From NCBI GenBank assembly GCA_001788495.1, contig MGCF01000018.1, positions 17,150 to 65,504 of the forward strand: a stretch of DNA of 48,355 bases, read 5' to 3'. Position 1 is the stretch's first letter. Every line of letters starts with the position of its first letter. A model generated the notes under the pieces. The model worked only from the letters and a program-made list of their open reading frames with translations. It was not told the origin of the DNA and did not search any database. The position numbers were made by a program, and so were the translations under genes. This document shows, in pieces, positions 17,243-25,293 of this stretch. This DNA comes from Candidatus Rokubacteria bacterium RIFCSPLOWO2_02_FULL_73_56 (lineage in GTDB: Bacteria > Methylomirabilota > Methylomirabilia > Rokubacteriales > CSP1-6).

Positions 17243-17812
17243 CTAGGTCTTCGCCTTCGCCGGCAGGATGAACCCGGAGAGCGTCAGGGTCGCGAGCAGG
17301 TCCCGCGGCTGGGCGAGGTTGACGACCCGCACGCGGAGGTCCTGGACGGTCAGGAGCTTCGGCGCCGCCTCGAGGCGGGCGAGCAGGGCCACGAGCTGGC
17401 GGATCTCGCCCGAGACGGCGATCTCGATCGGCACCTCGAGCAGCTCGCCGCGCTCCTTCGGCTCGAGGATCCGCTCGCTCCGGATCTCCGTCTTCGCCTC
17501 CGCGGCCATGTCCTTGGCGAGCTTCTGCAGCTCGGAGGCGGCGACGGCGGGCGTCGCCGAGGTGAGGAGCCGCGCCGAGACCGCCTCCAGGCGCCGCCCG
17601 GTCGCCTCGAGGTCCGCCGCGATCGCGCCCCGTCGCGCGACGAGCTCCCGCCGCTGCTGGAGCGCCTGCTCCCGCGCGGGGACCAGCTCGGCCGTGGCGC
17701 GGGTGTGCTCGAGGATCGGCTGGAGCGCGAACGCCCAGCCGCCGACCGCGCCCACGACGCCGAGCGCGGCGACGACCAGGAGCCGCTCGCGGCGCGAGAG
17801 CGTGGCGATCAC
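17243..17812 (-). CDS. gspM: Type II secretion protein GspM/PilO-like
   Basis: A 189-residue inner-membrane assembly-platform protein. It starts GTG 17812, sharing GTGA with the gspL stop. The N-terminal basic segment TLSRRERLL and the helix VVAALGVVGAVGGWAFAL (residues 10-30) are typical of GspM/PilO. A coiled coil of Glu, Arg and Ala follows to about residue 95, then a ferredoxin-like periplasmic domain with LEVPIEIAVSGEIRQLVALLARLE, a classic PilO/GspM stretch. It pairs with GspL. Identification rests on topology, that segment and position. Confidence 0.8.
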   Translation of the reverse strand: MIATLSRRERLLVVAALGVVGAVGGWAFALQPILEHTRATAELVPAREQALQQRRELVARRGAIAADLEATGRRLEAVSARLLTSATPAVAASELQKLAKDMAAEAKTEIRSERILEPKERGELLEVPIEIAVSGEIRQLVALLARLEAAPKLLTVQDLRVRVVNLAQPRDLLATLTLSGFILPAKAKT

Positions 17813-19239
17813 GAGCGCGGCGCTCCGCCCGGCCGCGGCGGCACGCTCCGGGGCCCCGGCGGCGCGGGCGCGGGCGGCGCGGCGGCCCCGCGCGGGGCCT
17901 CCCACGCGGCGCGGATCCGGAACTGCTCGCGGTCGCGCCCGCGGGTGACCGGGGAGGCGAACTCGACGCGCTCGAAGCGCGGGGAGTTCTCGAGCAGCGG
18001 GATGAGGGTGCTCGCCGCCGCCGCCTGGCCGACCAGCTCGATGCCCTTCGGGTCGAGGGCGAGCGTGGTGAGCCACGCGTCGGCGGGGAGGAGGTCGGTC
18101 AGGTCCCGGAGGATCGGGAGCGGCCGGACGGCCGTCACCTCGATCTCCTCCACGGTCGCCAGGAGCCGGCGCTTGCGCTCGAGGTCGCCGAGGACCCCCC
18201 GGACCGCGCGCACGTCGGGCTCGATCCGCGCGATCTCGCGGTCGAGCGCCGCGAGCCGCCGGCCGTCGCGCAGCCCGGGCACGAGCAGCGCGGCCAGGGC
18301 CAGCAGCACGGTCGCGGCGAACACCGCCGCCGTGGTGAGCTGCGGGCGCGTGAGCCGCCGCGGCCGGAGCGCCGCGGGGAGGAGGTCGAGCGGCCGGACG
18401 CCGCGCCCCGCGGCGACGGCGAGCGCGAGCGTGAGCGCGCCGCGCGGCCCCGGCTCGGCGGCGCCGAGCCAGCGCAGCGCGCGCTCGGTCCAGGGCGGCG
18501 CCGAGACCGGCGCGCCGAGGGCGCCGAGCGCGGCGCCGGAGGGCCCGGCGTCGCCCGACACCCACACGGCGTCGCAGCCGCGCCAGCGCGCGGGGCCGAA
18601 GCTCCGCGTGACCTCGGCGGCGAGGGCGCCGTCGTCGGCCAGGGGCACGCTCCGGCTCAGCACGAGGCCGCCGTCCTGGACCAGCAGGAGCTCCGCCGCG
18701 TCGCCGCACACGTGCGCCCAGACGACGCGTTGCCCGCGCGGCGCGCGCACGAGCGCGAGGAGGTCGTGCGCCGCGACGGTCACCGAGACCGGCCGCAGGC
18801 GCGCGTCCTGCGCCAGGCGCAGCGCGGTGTCGAGCACGCGCCGGTCGGTCGCGGCGATCAGCACCCGGGTCGCGCCGGCCGCGCCCGGCTCGCCCTCGCC
18901 CGCGGCCGGCAGCGGCAGGAACGCGAAGGGCGCGTCGTCGGCGGGGAAGGGCAGGTGCCGCTCGAGCTCGAACCGCACCATGTCGGCGAGCTCGCCGGCG
19001 ATCGGCGGCAGCTCGATCGGCTTGACGGTGACGCTCGCGCGCGCCAGGCCGAGCGCGACCGTGCGGGGCGCGAGGCCGCGGGCGTCGAGCTCGGCGCGGA
19101 GCGCGGCCGCGGGATCCTCGGCCTCGACGACGAACGTCTCCACCCGATCCTGCTGGACCACCGCGCCGGCGAGCCGGTTGCCGAGGAAGACCACGGCAAG
19201 CCGGGCGGGCGCGAATCGCGTCCACATTTTCGTCAGCAT
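17809..19239 (-). CDS. gspL: GspL-like protein: PilM actin-like plus PilN-like domains
   Basis: A 476-residue assembly-platform protein. Residues 1-250 are a PilM/GspL cytoplasmic actin-like domain with segments such as ALGLARASVTVKPIELPP and MVRFELERHLPFPADDAPF. A membrane helix lies near residue 305 (TTAAVFAATVLLALAALLVPG). The C-terminal half is PilN-like, with a coiled coil and the signature LLPADAWLTTLALDPKGIELVGQA near residue 393. It thus joins in one chain what type IV pilus systems encode as PilM and PilN, as GspL does. It would recruit the GspE ATPase. The 85 bases between it and gspK form the only sizeable gap besides that before gspG. Confidence 0.85.
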   Translation of the reverse strand: MLTKMWTRFAPARLAVVFLGNRLAGAVVQQDRVETFVVEAEDPAAALRAELDARGLAPRTVALGLARASVTVKPIELPPIAGELADMVRFELERHLPFPADDAPFAFLPLPAAGEGEPGAAGATRVLIAATDRRVLDTALRLAQDARLRPVSVTVAAHDLLALVRAPRGQRVVWAHVCGDAAELLLVQDGGLVLSRSVPLADDGALAAEVTRSFGPARWRGCDAVWVSGDAGPSGAALGALGAPVSAPPWTERALRWLGAAEPGPRGALTLALAVAAGRGVRPLDLLPAALRPRRLTRPQLTTAAVFAATVLLALAALLVPGLRDGRRLAALDREIARIEPDVRAVRGVLGDLERKRRLLATVEEIEVTAVRPLPILRDLTDLLPADAWLTTLALDPKGIELVGQAAAASTLIPLLENSPRFERVEFASPVTRGRDREQFRIRAAWEAPRGAAAPPAPAPPGPRSVPPRPGGAPRS

Positions 19240-19324
19240 AGCCTAAGCGAGCGCGGAAGTGTTGGTAATCCTCAAGGGATTGGGGGCGCTCCCGGGACGC
19301 ACCCCTACCGGTGGGCGGGCGCCG

Positions 19325-20260
19325 TCAGCGCAGGCCCGACCACTCCACGACCCTGACGGCGGGCGGCGCGCCCGCGACCTTCACGACGATCGCCGTGAGG
19401 CGTGCGCCCACGCGCCCGTCGACGATGCCCTCGGCGTCGATGCGGAACGTGCGGGTGGACGCCGCGAGCCCGCGGCCGCCGAACTGGCCCGGCACCGTCG
19501 TGAACGGCACGCCGCGCCGCGCCTGCACGATCTGCGAGATCTCGGCGTCGGAGAGCCCGAGGGCCCGCAGCACGAGGGGGCCGGCGGTGTTGACGTTGAC
19601 GCGGCCCTCGGTCTTGACGGTCACCTGGTCGGCGAGCGCGGGCCGGTCCGGGCCGCCCTGGAACAGCGCGCGCGTCACGCCCTTGACCTGGAGCAGCTCG
19701 CCGATCGACTCGAGGTCGGCGTTGCGCGCGCGATACGGGACCGCGAGCTTGAGGTAGGTGTCCTCGCTCTCGGCGCCGTTCAGGCGGTGCGCCTCGTTCG
19801 CGTCCCGCCAGTCCTGGAGCGAGTCCACGATGGTGTCGCGCCCCTGCTTGTCCACGCCGAGGGCCAGGAGCAGGCGGTCCAGGCGCTCGGGCGGCGCGGT
19901 GTTCAGGCTGATCCGGCCCTCCTCGTCGGTGATCCGGTACGAGTACCGCCCGCCGGTGAACTCCGCCCGCTCGCGGGGCAGGTGCGCGAGCGGCAGGCGG
20001 TCCTGCGTGTAGAAGGTGAGGAGCCCCCGGTCGTCGAGGCCGACCCAGGCGCTGTCGGCGACGATCTCGCGGATCGCCTGCTCGACGGCGGTCTCCGCGA
20101 GGTGGCCGGCGGTGATCCCGTCCTTGTAGGCCTGCACCGCGGCCGCCTCGAGCCGCATCGAGAACGAGAACTCCGCCGCCACGACGGCGACGAGCGCCAG
20201 CACGAGGAGCACGAGCACCAGGGCGAAGCCGCGCTCGTCCCGCGCCCGCGGCGGCCTCAC
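19325..20260 (-). CDS. gspK: Type II secretion minor pseudopilin GspK
   Basis: Tip pseudopilin, 311 residues, much longer than the other pseudopilins as expected for GspK. It starts GTG 20260 (GTGA overlap with gspJ). The prepilin signal is RARDERG-FALVLVLLVLALV; position +5 is Leu instead of the Glu of other pseudopilins, a GspK hallmark. The body includes ITDEEGRISLNTAPP near residue 120 and the helix-hairpin regions SLQDWRDANEAHR and GRVNVNTAGPLVLRALG. It forms the pseudopilus tip with GspI and GspJ, both just upstream. Confidence 0.92.
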   Translation of the reverse strand: MRPPRARDERGFALVLVLLVLALVAVVAAEFSFSMRLEAAAVQAYKDGITAGHLAETAVEQAIREIVADSAWVGLDDRGLLTFYTQDRLPLAHLPRERAEFTGGRYSYRITDEEGRISLNTAPPERLDRLLLALGVDKQGRDTIVDSLQDWRDANEAHRLNGAESEDTYLKLAVPYRARNADLESIGELLQVKGVTRALFQGGPDRPALADQVTVKTEGRVNVNTAGPLVLRALGLSDAEISQIVQARRGVPFTTVPGQFGGRGLAASTRTFRIDAEGIVDGRVGARLTAIVVKVAGAPPAVRVVEWSGLR

Positions 20261-20871
20261 GGGGCCCCCACGCGGAGCGACACCGTGATCGGCGGCAGCG
20301 TCGCGGCGCGGCCCTCCGCGCTGGTGCCGAGCGTGATCCGCACCGCCCGTGGCAGCGCGCCGGTCTCCTCGGCCTTCCAGTCGTCCTGCCACGCGCCGCT
20401 CTCGTCCAGGTACGTGAGCTCGAGCCGCGTGACCGTCGGGTCGTGGAAGACGACCGCCGCCTCGGCGAACGGCTCCCAGTTCGGCAGCGCCCGCTGGCGG
20501 ATCACGAGGCCGCGCCGCTCCTCGCTCTCGTCGAGCGCGACGACGACCGCGGTGAACGCGAGCGGCATCGCGAAGGGGAAGGGCGGGCGCTGCGTCACCA
20601 GCTCGAGGCGCGCGGCGGTCCCGCGGAAGAGGACGGCCGGCTCGCTCGTCTCGCGGGCCCGCGCCTGGTAGGGGTACGCGCCGCCGACGGTCCGCGCGAG
20701 CGACACCGCCACGCCGCGCACGTGCTGGTGCGCCTCGGCGCGGTCCTCGCCTCGCCGCCAGGCGGCGAGCGCGACGCGCACGCCGCCGAGGGCGATCGTG
20801 AGCAGCGCGCCGACGATCGCGAGCGCGATCAGGACCTCGAGCAGCGTGAAGCCGCGCTCGCGGCGCCTCAC
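20257..20871 (-). CDS. gspJ: Type II secretion minor pseudopilin GspJ
   Basis: Minor pseudopilin of 204 residues starting GTG 20871 (GTGA overlap with gspI). The N-terminus is a very short prepilin leader, RRRERG, before FTLLEVLIALAIVGALLTIALGG, with Glu at +5. The globular part (FPFAMPLAFTAVVVALDE; LELTYLDESGAWQDDW) fits GspJ. A longer open frame exists upstream but only this start gives a normal leader. It would be processed by a prepilin peptidase that is not encoded in this window. Confidence 0.88.
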   Translation of the reverse strand: MRRRERGFTLLEVLIALAIVGALLTIALGGVRVALAAWRRGEDRAEAHQHVRGVAVSLARTVGGAYPYQARARETSEPAVLFRGTAARLELVTQRPPFPFAMPLAFTAVVVALDESEERRGLVIRQRALPNWEPFAEAAVVFHDPTVTRLELTYLDESGAWQDDWKAEETGALPRAVRITLGTSAEGRAATLPPITVSLRVGAP

Positions 20872-21299
20872 CGGCGCGCCCCCGGCGTCTCGGGCCGCTC
20901 GGCCGAGGCGCGGAGCGCCGCGATCTCGACCTGGCGCGGCCGGCCCTCGCCCCAGCGGACCGTGACCGTGATCCGGTACACCTTCCACGGCTCGGTGGCG
21001 CGCGAGCGGGAGAGGTCCGGCGCGTCCACCACGGCGGTCGTGCGCTCCCAGGCGAAGGCGCCGTCCGTGCCCTCGTCGTGGCCGCCCGCGACGGGCGTGA
21101 CCACCTCGCGGAGCTTCTGGTCGGCGAGCAGCATGGCCTGCTGGTGGTCGCCCGCCACCTTGAGGAGCCTGAGCCCCTGGGCGAACCCCTGGATCACGGC
21201 GACGACCGCGATGCTGAGGATCGCGAAGGCGACGAGCACCTCGAGCAGCGTGAACCCCGCGTCGCCGCGCGCCCGCACCGTCGCGGCCGGCCTACTCAC
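20868..21299 (-). CDS. gspI: Type II secretion minor pseudopilin GspI
   Basis: Minor pseudopilin of 143 residues starting GTG 21299. Leader SRPAATVRARGDAG precedes FTLLEVLVAFAILSIAVVAVIQGF, with Glu at +5. The segment LADQKLREVV and the C-terminal beta strands (YRITVTVRW) match GspI. It overlaps gspH by 8 bases upstream and gspJ by 4 downstream. It should nucleate the GspI-J-K tip complex. Confidence 0.88.
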   Translation of the reverse strand: MSRPAATVRARGDAGFTLLEVLVAFAILSIAVVAVIQGFAQGLRLLKVAGDHQQAMLLADQKLREVVTPVAGGHDEGTDGAFAWERTTAVVDAPDLSRSRATEPWKVYRITVTVRWGEGRPRQVEIAALRASAERPETPGARR

Positions 21300-21741
21300 G
21301 GGCGTTGCGGACGCGGCCGGTGACCGGGTCGACGCTCACGCGGTAGCTGACGCTGCCCCGGGTGAGGCGGAACGCGCCGCCGCCCGAGGCGCCGTGCGGC
21401 TCGAAGCGGACGGCGAGCCCGGTCGGCGCCAGCGCCTCGATCGCGAGCCCGGACGACAGCGTGCGCGCGAGCTCGACCGTGTCGTCGCCGGTCCGGATCG
21501 TGAGGCGGTGGGCCGCCGGCTCCACGACGACCGTGCGCGGCTCGCGGGTCGTGATCGCGCGCTCGCGCGCGTGGCGCAGGGCCGCGGAGAAGCCGGCGAC
21601 CTCGGCGCGCGCGCGCACGGCCTCGGTGCTCCGGCCGATCGCGGGCGCGACCAGACCGAGCGCGAGCGCGATCAGGAACAGGGTGACGAGCAGCTCGAGG
21701 AGCGTGAACCCCCGGGCGCCTACTTCTGCCCGCTGTCCCAT
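21292..21741 (-). CDS. gspH: Type II secretion minor pseudopilin GspH
   Basis: Minor pseudopilin of 149 residues starting ATG 21741, 22 bases inside the end of gspG. Leader GQRAEVGARG precedes FTLLELLVTLFLIALALGLVAPAI with Glu at +5. The globular region (LRHARERAITTREPRTVVVEP; GSVSYRVSVDPVTGRVR) matches the GspH/FimT fold. Position between gspG and gspI is the conserved T2SS order. Confidence 0.88.
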   Translation of the reverse strand: MGQRAEVGARGFTLLELLVTLFLIALALGLVAPAIGRSTEAVRARAEVAGFSAALRHARERAITTREPRTVVVEPAAHRLTIRTGDDTVELARTLSSGLAIEALAPTGLAVRFEPHGASGGGAFRLTRGSVSYRVSVDPVTGRVRNARE

Positions 21742-22147
21742 GACACGATGTCGGCGTTCTCCCCCTCGCCGCCGGGCGCGCCGTCGGCGCCCTCCGACCA
21801 GAGGTCGTACTCGCCGTGCTGGCCCGGGCAGCAGCGGTACTTGTAAGGGTTGCCCCACGAGTCCTTCGGCACCGCCTTCTTGAGGTAGGGCCCGTTCCAG
21901 TTCTGGGCGCCGGGGTTCTTCTGGAGCGCGTCGAGCCCCTGCGAGGTCGTCGGGTAGCTGCCGACGTCGAGGCGGTACTGGTCGAGGCCCGCGCCGAGCA
22001 GCTCGACCTGCGCCCGCGCGGCCGCCTGCTTGGACTGGCCGACGCGCCCCCAGAGCCGCGGGCCGACGAGGCCGACGAGCAGGCCGAGGACGATGATGAC
22101 CACGAGCAGCTCGACCAGCGTGAACCCCCCCTCGCCCGCGGGGCCAT
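21720..22147 (-). CDS. gspG: Type II secretion major pseudopilin GspG, 5' end out of frame
   Basis: Major pseudopilin of the T2SS. The mature part (134 residues from F coded at 22124) is intact: FTLVELLVVIIVLGLLVGLV with Glu at +5, GSYPTTSQGLDALQ, and DSWGNPYKYR, the GspG calcium-binding region. The only sensible start, ATG 22147, gives MAPRARG, but runs into the mature frame one base out, across a run of seven G (22125-22131 on the plus strand). One extra G would give MAPRARGG-FTLVELL, a perfect prepilin leader. The in-frame alternative is GTG 22265 with a leader of about 47 residues. The ATG also sits inside a 32-bp inverted repeat. Coordinates are from that ATG and are therefore not a multiple of three. 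Confidence 0.8.
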
Positions 22148-22276
22148 GGGGCCGGGGGGCCTCCCCTCGACCACGACGGCTCTCGCAGCCGCCACGTGGG
22201 ACCGGCTGCGGGGCGGCGTCCGCGCGCTGACTGCAAGCGGTCTCGGGGAGGCCCCCCGGCCCCACGGCCCCGCGGG
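22135..22276. repeat. 32-bp near-perfect inverted repeat covering the gspG start
   Basis: Arm 1 (22135-22166) and arm 2 (22245-22276) are reverse complements with a single mismatch in 32 bases, separated by 78 bases. In RNA the mismatch becomes a G-U wobble, so the whole helix can pair. The motif CTCGACCACGACGG flanks both arms (22166-22179; complement at 22277-22290), so the whole element spans about 22135-22296. The mismatch base is exactly in the ATG of gspG. It shares the GGGGGGCC and CTCGAYCA motifs with the other intergenic repeats here. The bases 22297-22354, up to the gspF stop, hold nothing recognisable. Confidence 0.85.
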
Positions 22277-22354
22277 CCGTCGTGGTCGAGGAGGGGCACC
22301 CCGACCCCACCGAGGGGAGGAGCGCGGGTGCCAGGGCCGGGCGGGTCGCGCCGG

Positions 22355-23566
22355 TCACAGCGGGATCTCGTTGATGGAGAAGATCGCGAGCAGCATCGCC
22401 ACGACGATGAACGCCACGAGCACCCCCATGCCCAGGATGATCGCGGGCTCGAGCAGGCCGAGCGCGCGCTTCATCTCGGTGCGGACGTCGGTTTCGAACG
22501 TGTCGGCGACCTTGAGGAGCATCTCCTCGAGCCGGCCCGTCTCCTCGCCGACGCGGACCATGTGGATCGCGAGCGGCGGGAACGGCGCCTGCTCCTGGAG
22601 GCCCGCGGCGAGCGTGCCGCCGCGCTTGACACCGTCGGCCAGCCGGCTCACGGCACGGCCGAGCGCCTGGTTGGTCATCGTGTCGCCGACCACCGCGAGC
22701 GCGCCCATCACGGGCACGCCGCTCTTCAGCATCGTGCCGAGCGTGCGCGCGAACCGCGCGGTCTCGACCTTCAGCGAGAGCCGGCCCAGCACCGGCAGGC
22801 CGAGGAGGAACCGGTCCCACGCCAGGCGCCCCTCGGGGCTCGACGTCCAGACGCGCCAGGCGAGCACGCCCGCGAGCCCGGCGAGCAGCCCGGCCCACCA
22901 GTAGGCCTGGAACGCGGCGCTCACGGCGAGCAGGATCCGCGTCGGCAGCGGGATCGCCTGGCCGAGGTCGGCGAAGATCGTCGCGAAGCGCGGGATCACG
23001 AACGTCATCAGGAACACGACCGCGCCGATGCCGACCGCGAAGATCACGGCGGGGTAGGCGAGCGCCGAGACGACGGCCGCGGTGAACGCCCCCCGGGCCT
23101 CGAGGAACTCGGCGAGCCGCCGGAGGGTCACCTCCAGCACCCCGCCCTTCTCGCCGGCGCGCACCATGTTGATGTAGAGGCGCGAGAACGGGCGCGGGTG
23201 GTGCTTGCCCAGCGCCTCGCTGAGCGAGGCGCCGCCGCGGACGGAGACGAGCAGGTCCCCGACGATCGCCTTGAGCCGCCTGTTGACCGCGAGCTCCTCC
23301 AGGATCGCGAGCGCGCGGTCGAGGGGCAGCCCCGCCTCGAACAGCGTGGCGAGCTGCTGGGTGAACGCGAGCAGGTCGCGCTGGCCGACGCGGGAGCCCC
23401 CGCCGAGCTCGAACCAGCGCCGGCGCTCGGCGTGCGCGGCCACCTTGATCGGGAAATAGGCGTCCCGCTGGAGCCGCTCGACGACGGCGCGCGCGTCCGG
23501 CGCCTCCATGACGCCGTCGATGGTCTGGCCCCGCCGGTCGGCCGCACGGTAGACGAAGACGGGCAT
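22355..23566 (-). CDS. gspF: Type II secretion inner-membrane platform protein GspF
   Basis: Polytopic core of the T2SS assembly platform, 403 residues. N-terminal MPVFVYRAADRRGQTIDGVMEA is the usual GspF opening. Two homologous T2SSF domains follow: the first with LAFTQQLATLFEAGLPLDRAL and GEKGGVLEVTLRRLAEFLE, the second with FARTLGTMLKSGVPVMGAL and VGEETGRLEEMLLKVADTFE. Three membrane helices are visible, the last at the C-terminus (IILGMGVLVAFIVVAMLLAIF). It lies 6 bases after gspE. About 207 bases carrying an inverted repeat separate it from gspG. Confidence 0.94.
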   Translation of the reverse strand: MPVFVYRAADRRGQTIDGVMEAPDARAVVERLQRDAYFPIKVAAHAERRRWFELGGGSRVGQRDLLAFTQQLATLFEAGLPLDRALAILEELAVNRRLKAIVGDLLVSVRGGASLSEALGKHHPRPFSRLYINMVRAGEKGGVLEVTLRRLAEFLEARGAFTAAVVSALAYPAVIFAVGIGAVVFLMTFVIPRFATIFADLGQAIPLPTRILLAVSAAFQAYWWAGLLAGLAGVLAWRVWTSSPEGRLAWDRFLLGLPVLGRLSLKVETARFARTLGTMLKSGVPVMGALAVVGDTMTNQALGRAVSRLADGVKRGGTLAAGLQEQAPFPPLAIHMVRVGEETGRLEEMLLKVADTFETDVRTEMKRALGLLEPAIILGMGVLVAFIVVAMLLAIFSINEIPL

Positions 23567-23572
23567 CGGCGG

Positions 23573-25267
23573 CTACGCGTCCTCCTGGGTGACGCGCAGG
23601 ATCTCCTCGACGGTCGTGACCCCCTCGCACGCCTTGGCCCAGCCGTCGAGCCGGAGGGTGGTCATCCCGGCGTCGAGCGCGGCGCGCCGGATCTCGCGCA
23701 CGGGCGCGCGGCGAAGGATCAGGCTGCGCGCGTCCTCCGTGACGTTGAAGAGCTCGTAGATGCCGGTGCGGCCGCGGTACCCGGTGCCGCGGCACTCGTC
23801 GCAGCCCCGCCCGCGCCAGAGCCGGACGTCCGCGGCGCCCTGGATGCCGAGCGCGCCGAGGTCCGCCGCGCTCGGCGTGTCCGGCACGCGGCACGCGGCG
23901 CAGATGCGCCGGACGAGCCGCTGCGCGAGCACGCCCTCGAGGACCGAGGCGACCAGGTACGGCTCCACGCCCATGTCTTGGAGCCGCGTGATCGCGCCCG
24001 GCGCGTCGTTGGTGTGGAGGGTCGAGAAGACGAGGTGGCCGGTGAGCGACGCCTGGATCGCGATCTCCGCCGTCTCGAGGTCGCGGATCTCGCCGATCAG
24101 GATCACGTCGGGGTCCTGGCGGACGATGTGCCGGAGGCCCGTGGCGAACGTGAGCCCGATCTTCGGCTTCACCGGGATCTGGTTCACGCCCTTGAGCTGG
24201 TACTCGACCGGGTCCTCGACCGTGATGATCTTCCGGTCGGGCGAGTTGATCTTGTCGAGCGCCCCGTAGAGTGTCGTCGTCTTGCCCGAGCCCGTGGGCC
24301 CCGTGACGAGGATGATCCCGTGCGGGCGCCGGATGAGCGCCTCGAAGCGCTCGAGCGTGCGCGGGCCGAAGCCGAGCCGCTCGAGCGGCAGGAAGACGCT
24401 CCCGCGGTCGAGCAGCCGCATCACGATCGACTCGCCGTGGACCGTCGGGATCGTCGAGACGCGGATGTCCACGCGGTTGCCGTGCAGGGTGACGCGGATC
24501 CGGCCGTCCTGCGGCAGGCGGCGCTCGGCGATGTTCATCTCGGCCATCAGCTTGATGCGGGAGGTCACGGCGGCCTGCAGGCGCCGCGGCGGCGCCTCCT
24601 GGTCGAACAGGATGCCGTCGATGCGGTACCGGACGCGGAGCGTGTCCTCGAACGGCTCGATGTGGATGTCGGACGCGCCCGCCTCGATCGCGCTCTCGAC
24701 GAGCAGGTTGACGAGGCGCACGACGGGCGCCTCGAACGCCATGTCGCGGAGCTGGTTGATGTCCTCCTCGCCCGCGGCGCCGCCCTCGTCCTCCATGCCC
24801 TCGACGATGCGCTGCAGCGGCGTCGCCGCGCCGTCGTACGTGCGGTCGATGGCCTCCGTGATCACCTCGGGCGCGCTCACGACGAGGCGGACGCTGAGGC
24901 CCGTCGACTGCCGCAGGTCGTCCACGACGACCGGGTTCAGCGGGTCCGCCGTCGCGATCGTGAGGACGCCGCCCTCGACGCTCACCGGGCAGATCGTGTA
25001 CTGGCGCAGGTACTTCGCGGAGAGGTTCTTGACGAGCGGCAGCGGCGAGGGCAGCTCGTCGCGCCCGAGGAACGGCAGGCGCTGCTGGAGCGCGAGCGCG
25101 CGGAGCACCTCCGCGGGGCTGAGCGCGCCGAGCGCGACGAGCGCCTCGCCGAGCCGCTCGCCCGTCGTCCGCGCCCGCGCGAGCGCCTGCTCGATCGTGT
25201 CCGGGGTGGTGAGGCCCTCCTGGACGAGAATCTCGCCGAGCAGGCGCGGAGGCGCTGCGATCACCAT
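23573..25267 (-). CDS. gspE: Type II secretion ATPase GspE
   Basis: Cytoplasmic hexameric ATPase that powers pseudopilus assembly, 564 residues. The N-terminal T2SSE domain (residues 1-140) resembles the GspE/PilB N1 region. Walker A GPTGSGKT is at 323-330, TVEDPVEY is the Asp box near 349, STLHTND the His box, and ILIGEIRDLETAEIA the Walker B. A four-Cys zinc site (CAACR and CDEC, near residues 463-493) is present, as in GspE. It is the first gene of the T2SS operon. Start ATG 25267 is only 15 bases from the divergent ZIP gene; a GGAG ribosome site lies at 25281-25278. Confidence 0.95.
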   Translation of the reverse strand: MVIAAPPRLLGEILVQEGLTTPDTIEQALARARTTGERLGEALVALGALSPAEVLRALALQQRLPFLGRDELPSPLPLVKNLSAKYLRQYTICPVSVEGGVLTIATADPLNPVVVDDLRQSTGLSVRLVVSAPEVITEAIDRTYDGAATPLQRIVEGMEDEGGAAGEEDINQLRDMAFEAPVVRLVNLLVESAIEAGASDIHIEPFEDTLRVRYRIDGILFDQEAPPRRLQAAVTSRIKLMAEMNIAERRLPQDGRIRVTLHGNRVDIRVSTIPTVHGESIVMRLLDRGSVFLPLERLGFGPRTLERFEALIRRPHGIILVTGPTGSGKTTTLYGALDKINSPDRKIITVEDPVEYQLKGVNQIPVKPKIGLTFATGLRHIVRQDPDVILIGEIRDLETAEIAIQASLTGHLVFSTLHTNDAPGAITRLQDMGVEPYLVASVLEGVLAQRLVRRICAACRVPDTPSAADLGALGIQGAADVRLWRGRGCDECRGTGYRGRTGIYELFNVTEDARSLILRRAPVREIRRAALDAGMTTLRLDGWAKACEGVTTVEEILRVTQEDA

Positions 25268-25269
25268 GC

Positions 25270-25293
25270 TATGCTCGCTCCGATGTTAGCATA
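25270..25293. promoter_or_regulatory. Back-to-back -10 elements between gspE and the ZIP gene
   Basis: TATGCT reads rightward at 25270-25275 (preceded by TGC, an extended -10) and leftward at 25293-25288. The two are mirror images within 24 bases. The rightward one is 7 bases before ATG 25283; the leftward one is 20 bases before the gspE ATG. Any -35 or operator for either must lie inside the opposite coding sequence. Confidence 0.5.

Noticed and set aside
22196-25282. Plus-strand extension of the ZIP gene through gspE and gspF
   Set aside because: Shadow frame; the membrane protein begins at 25283 (or 25271) next to a -10 element.
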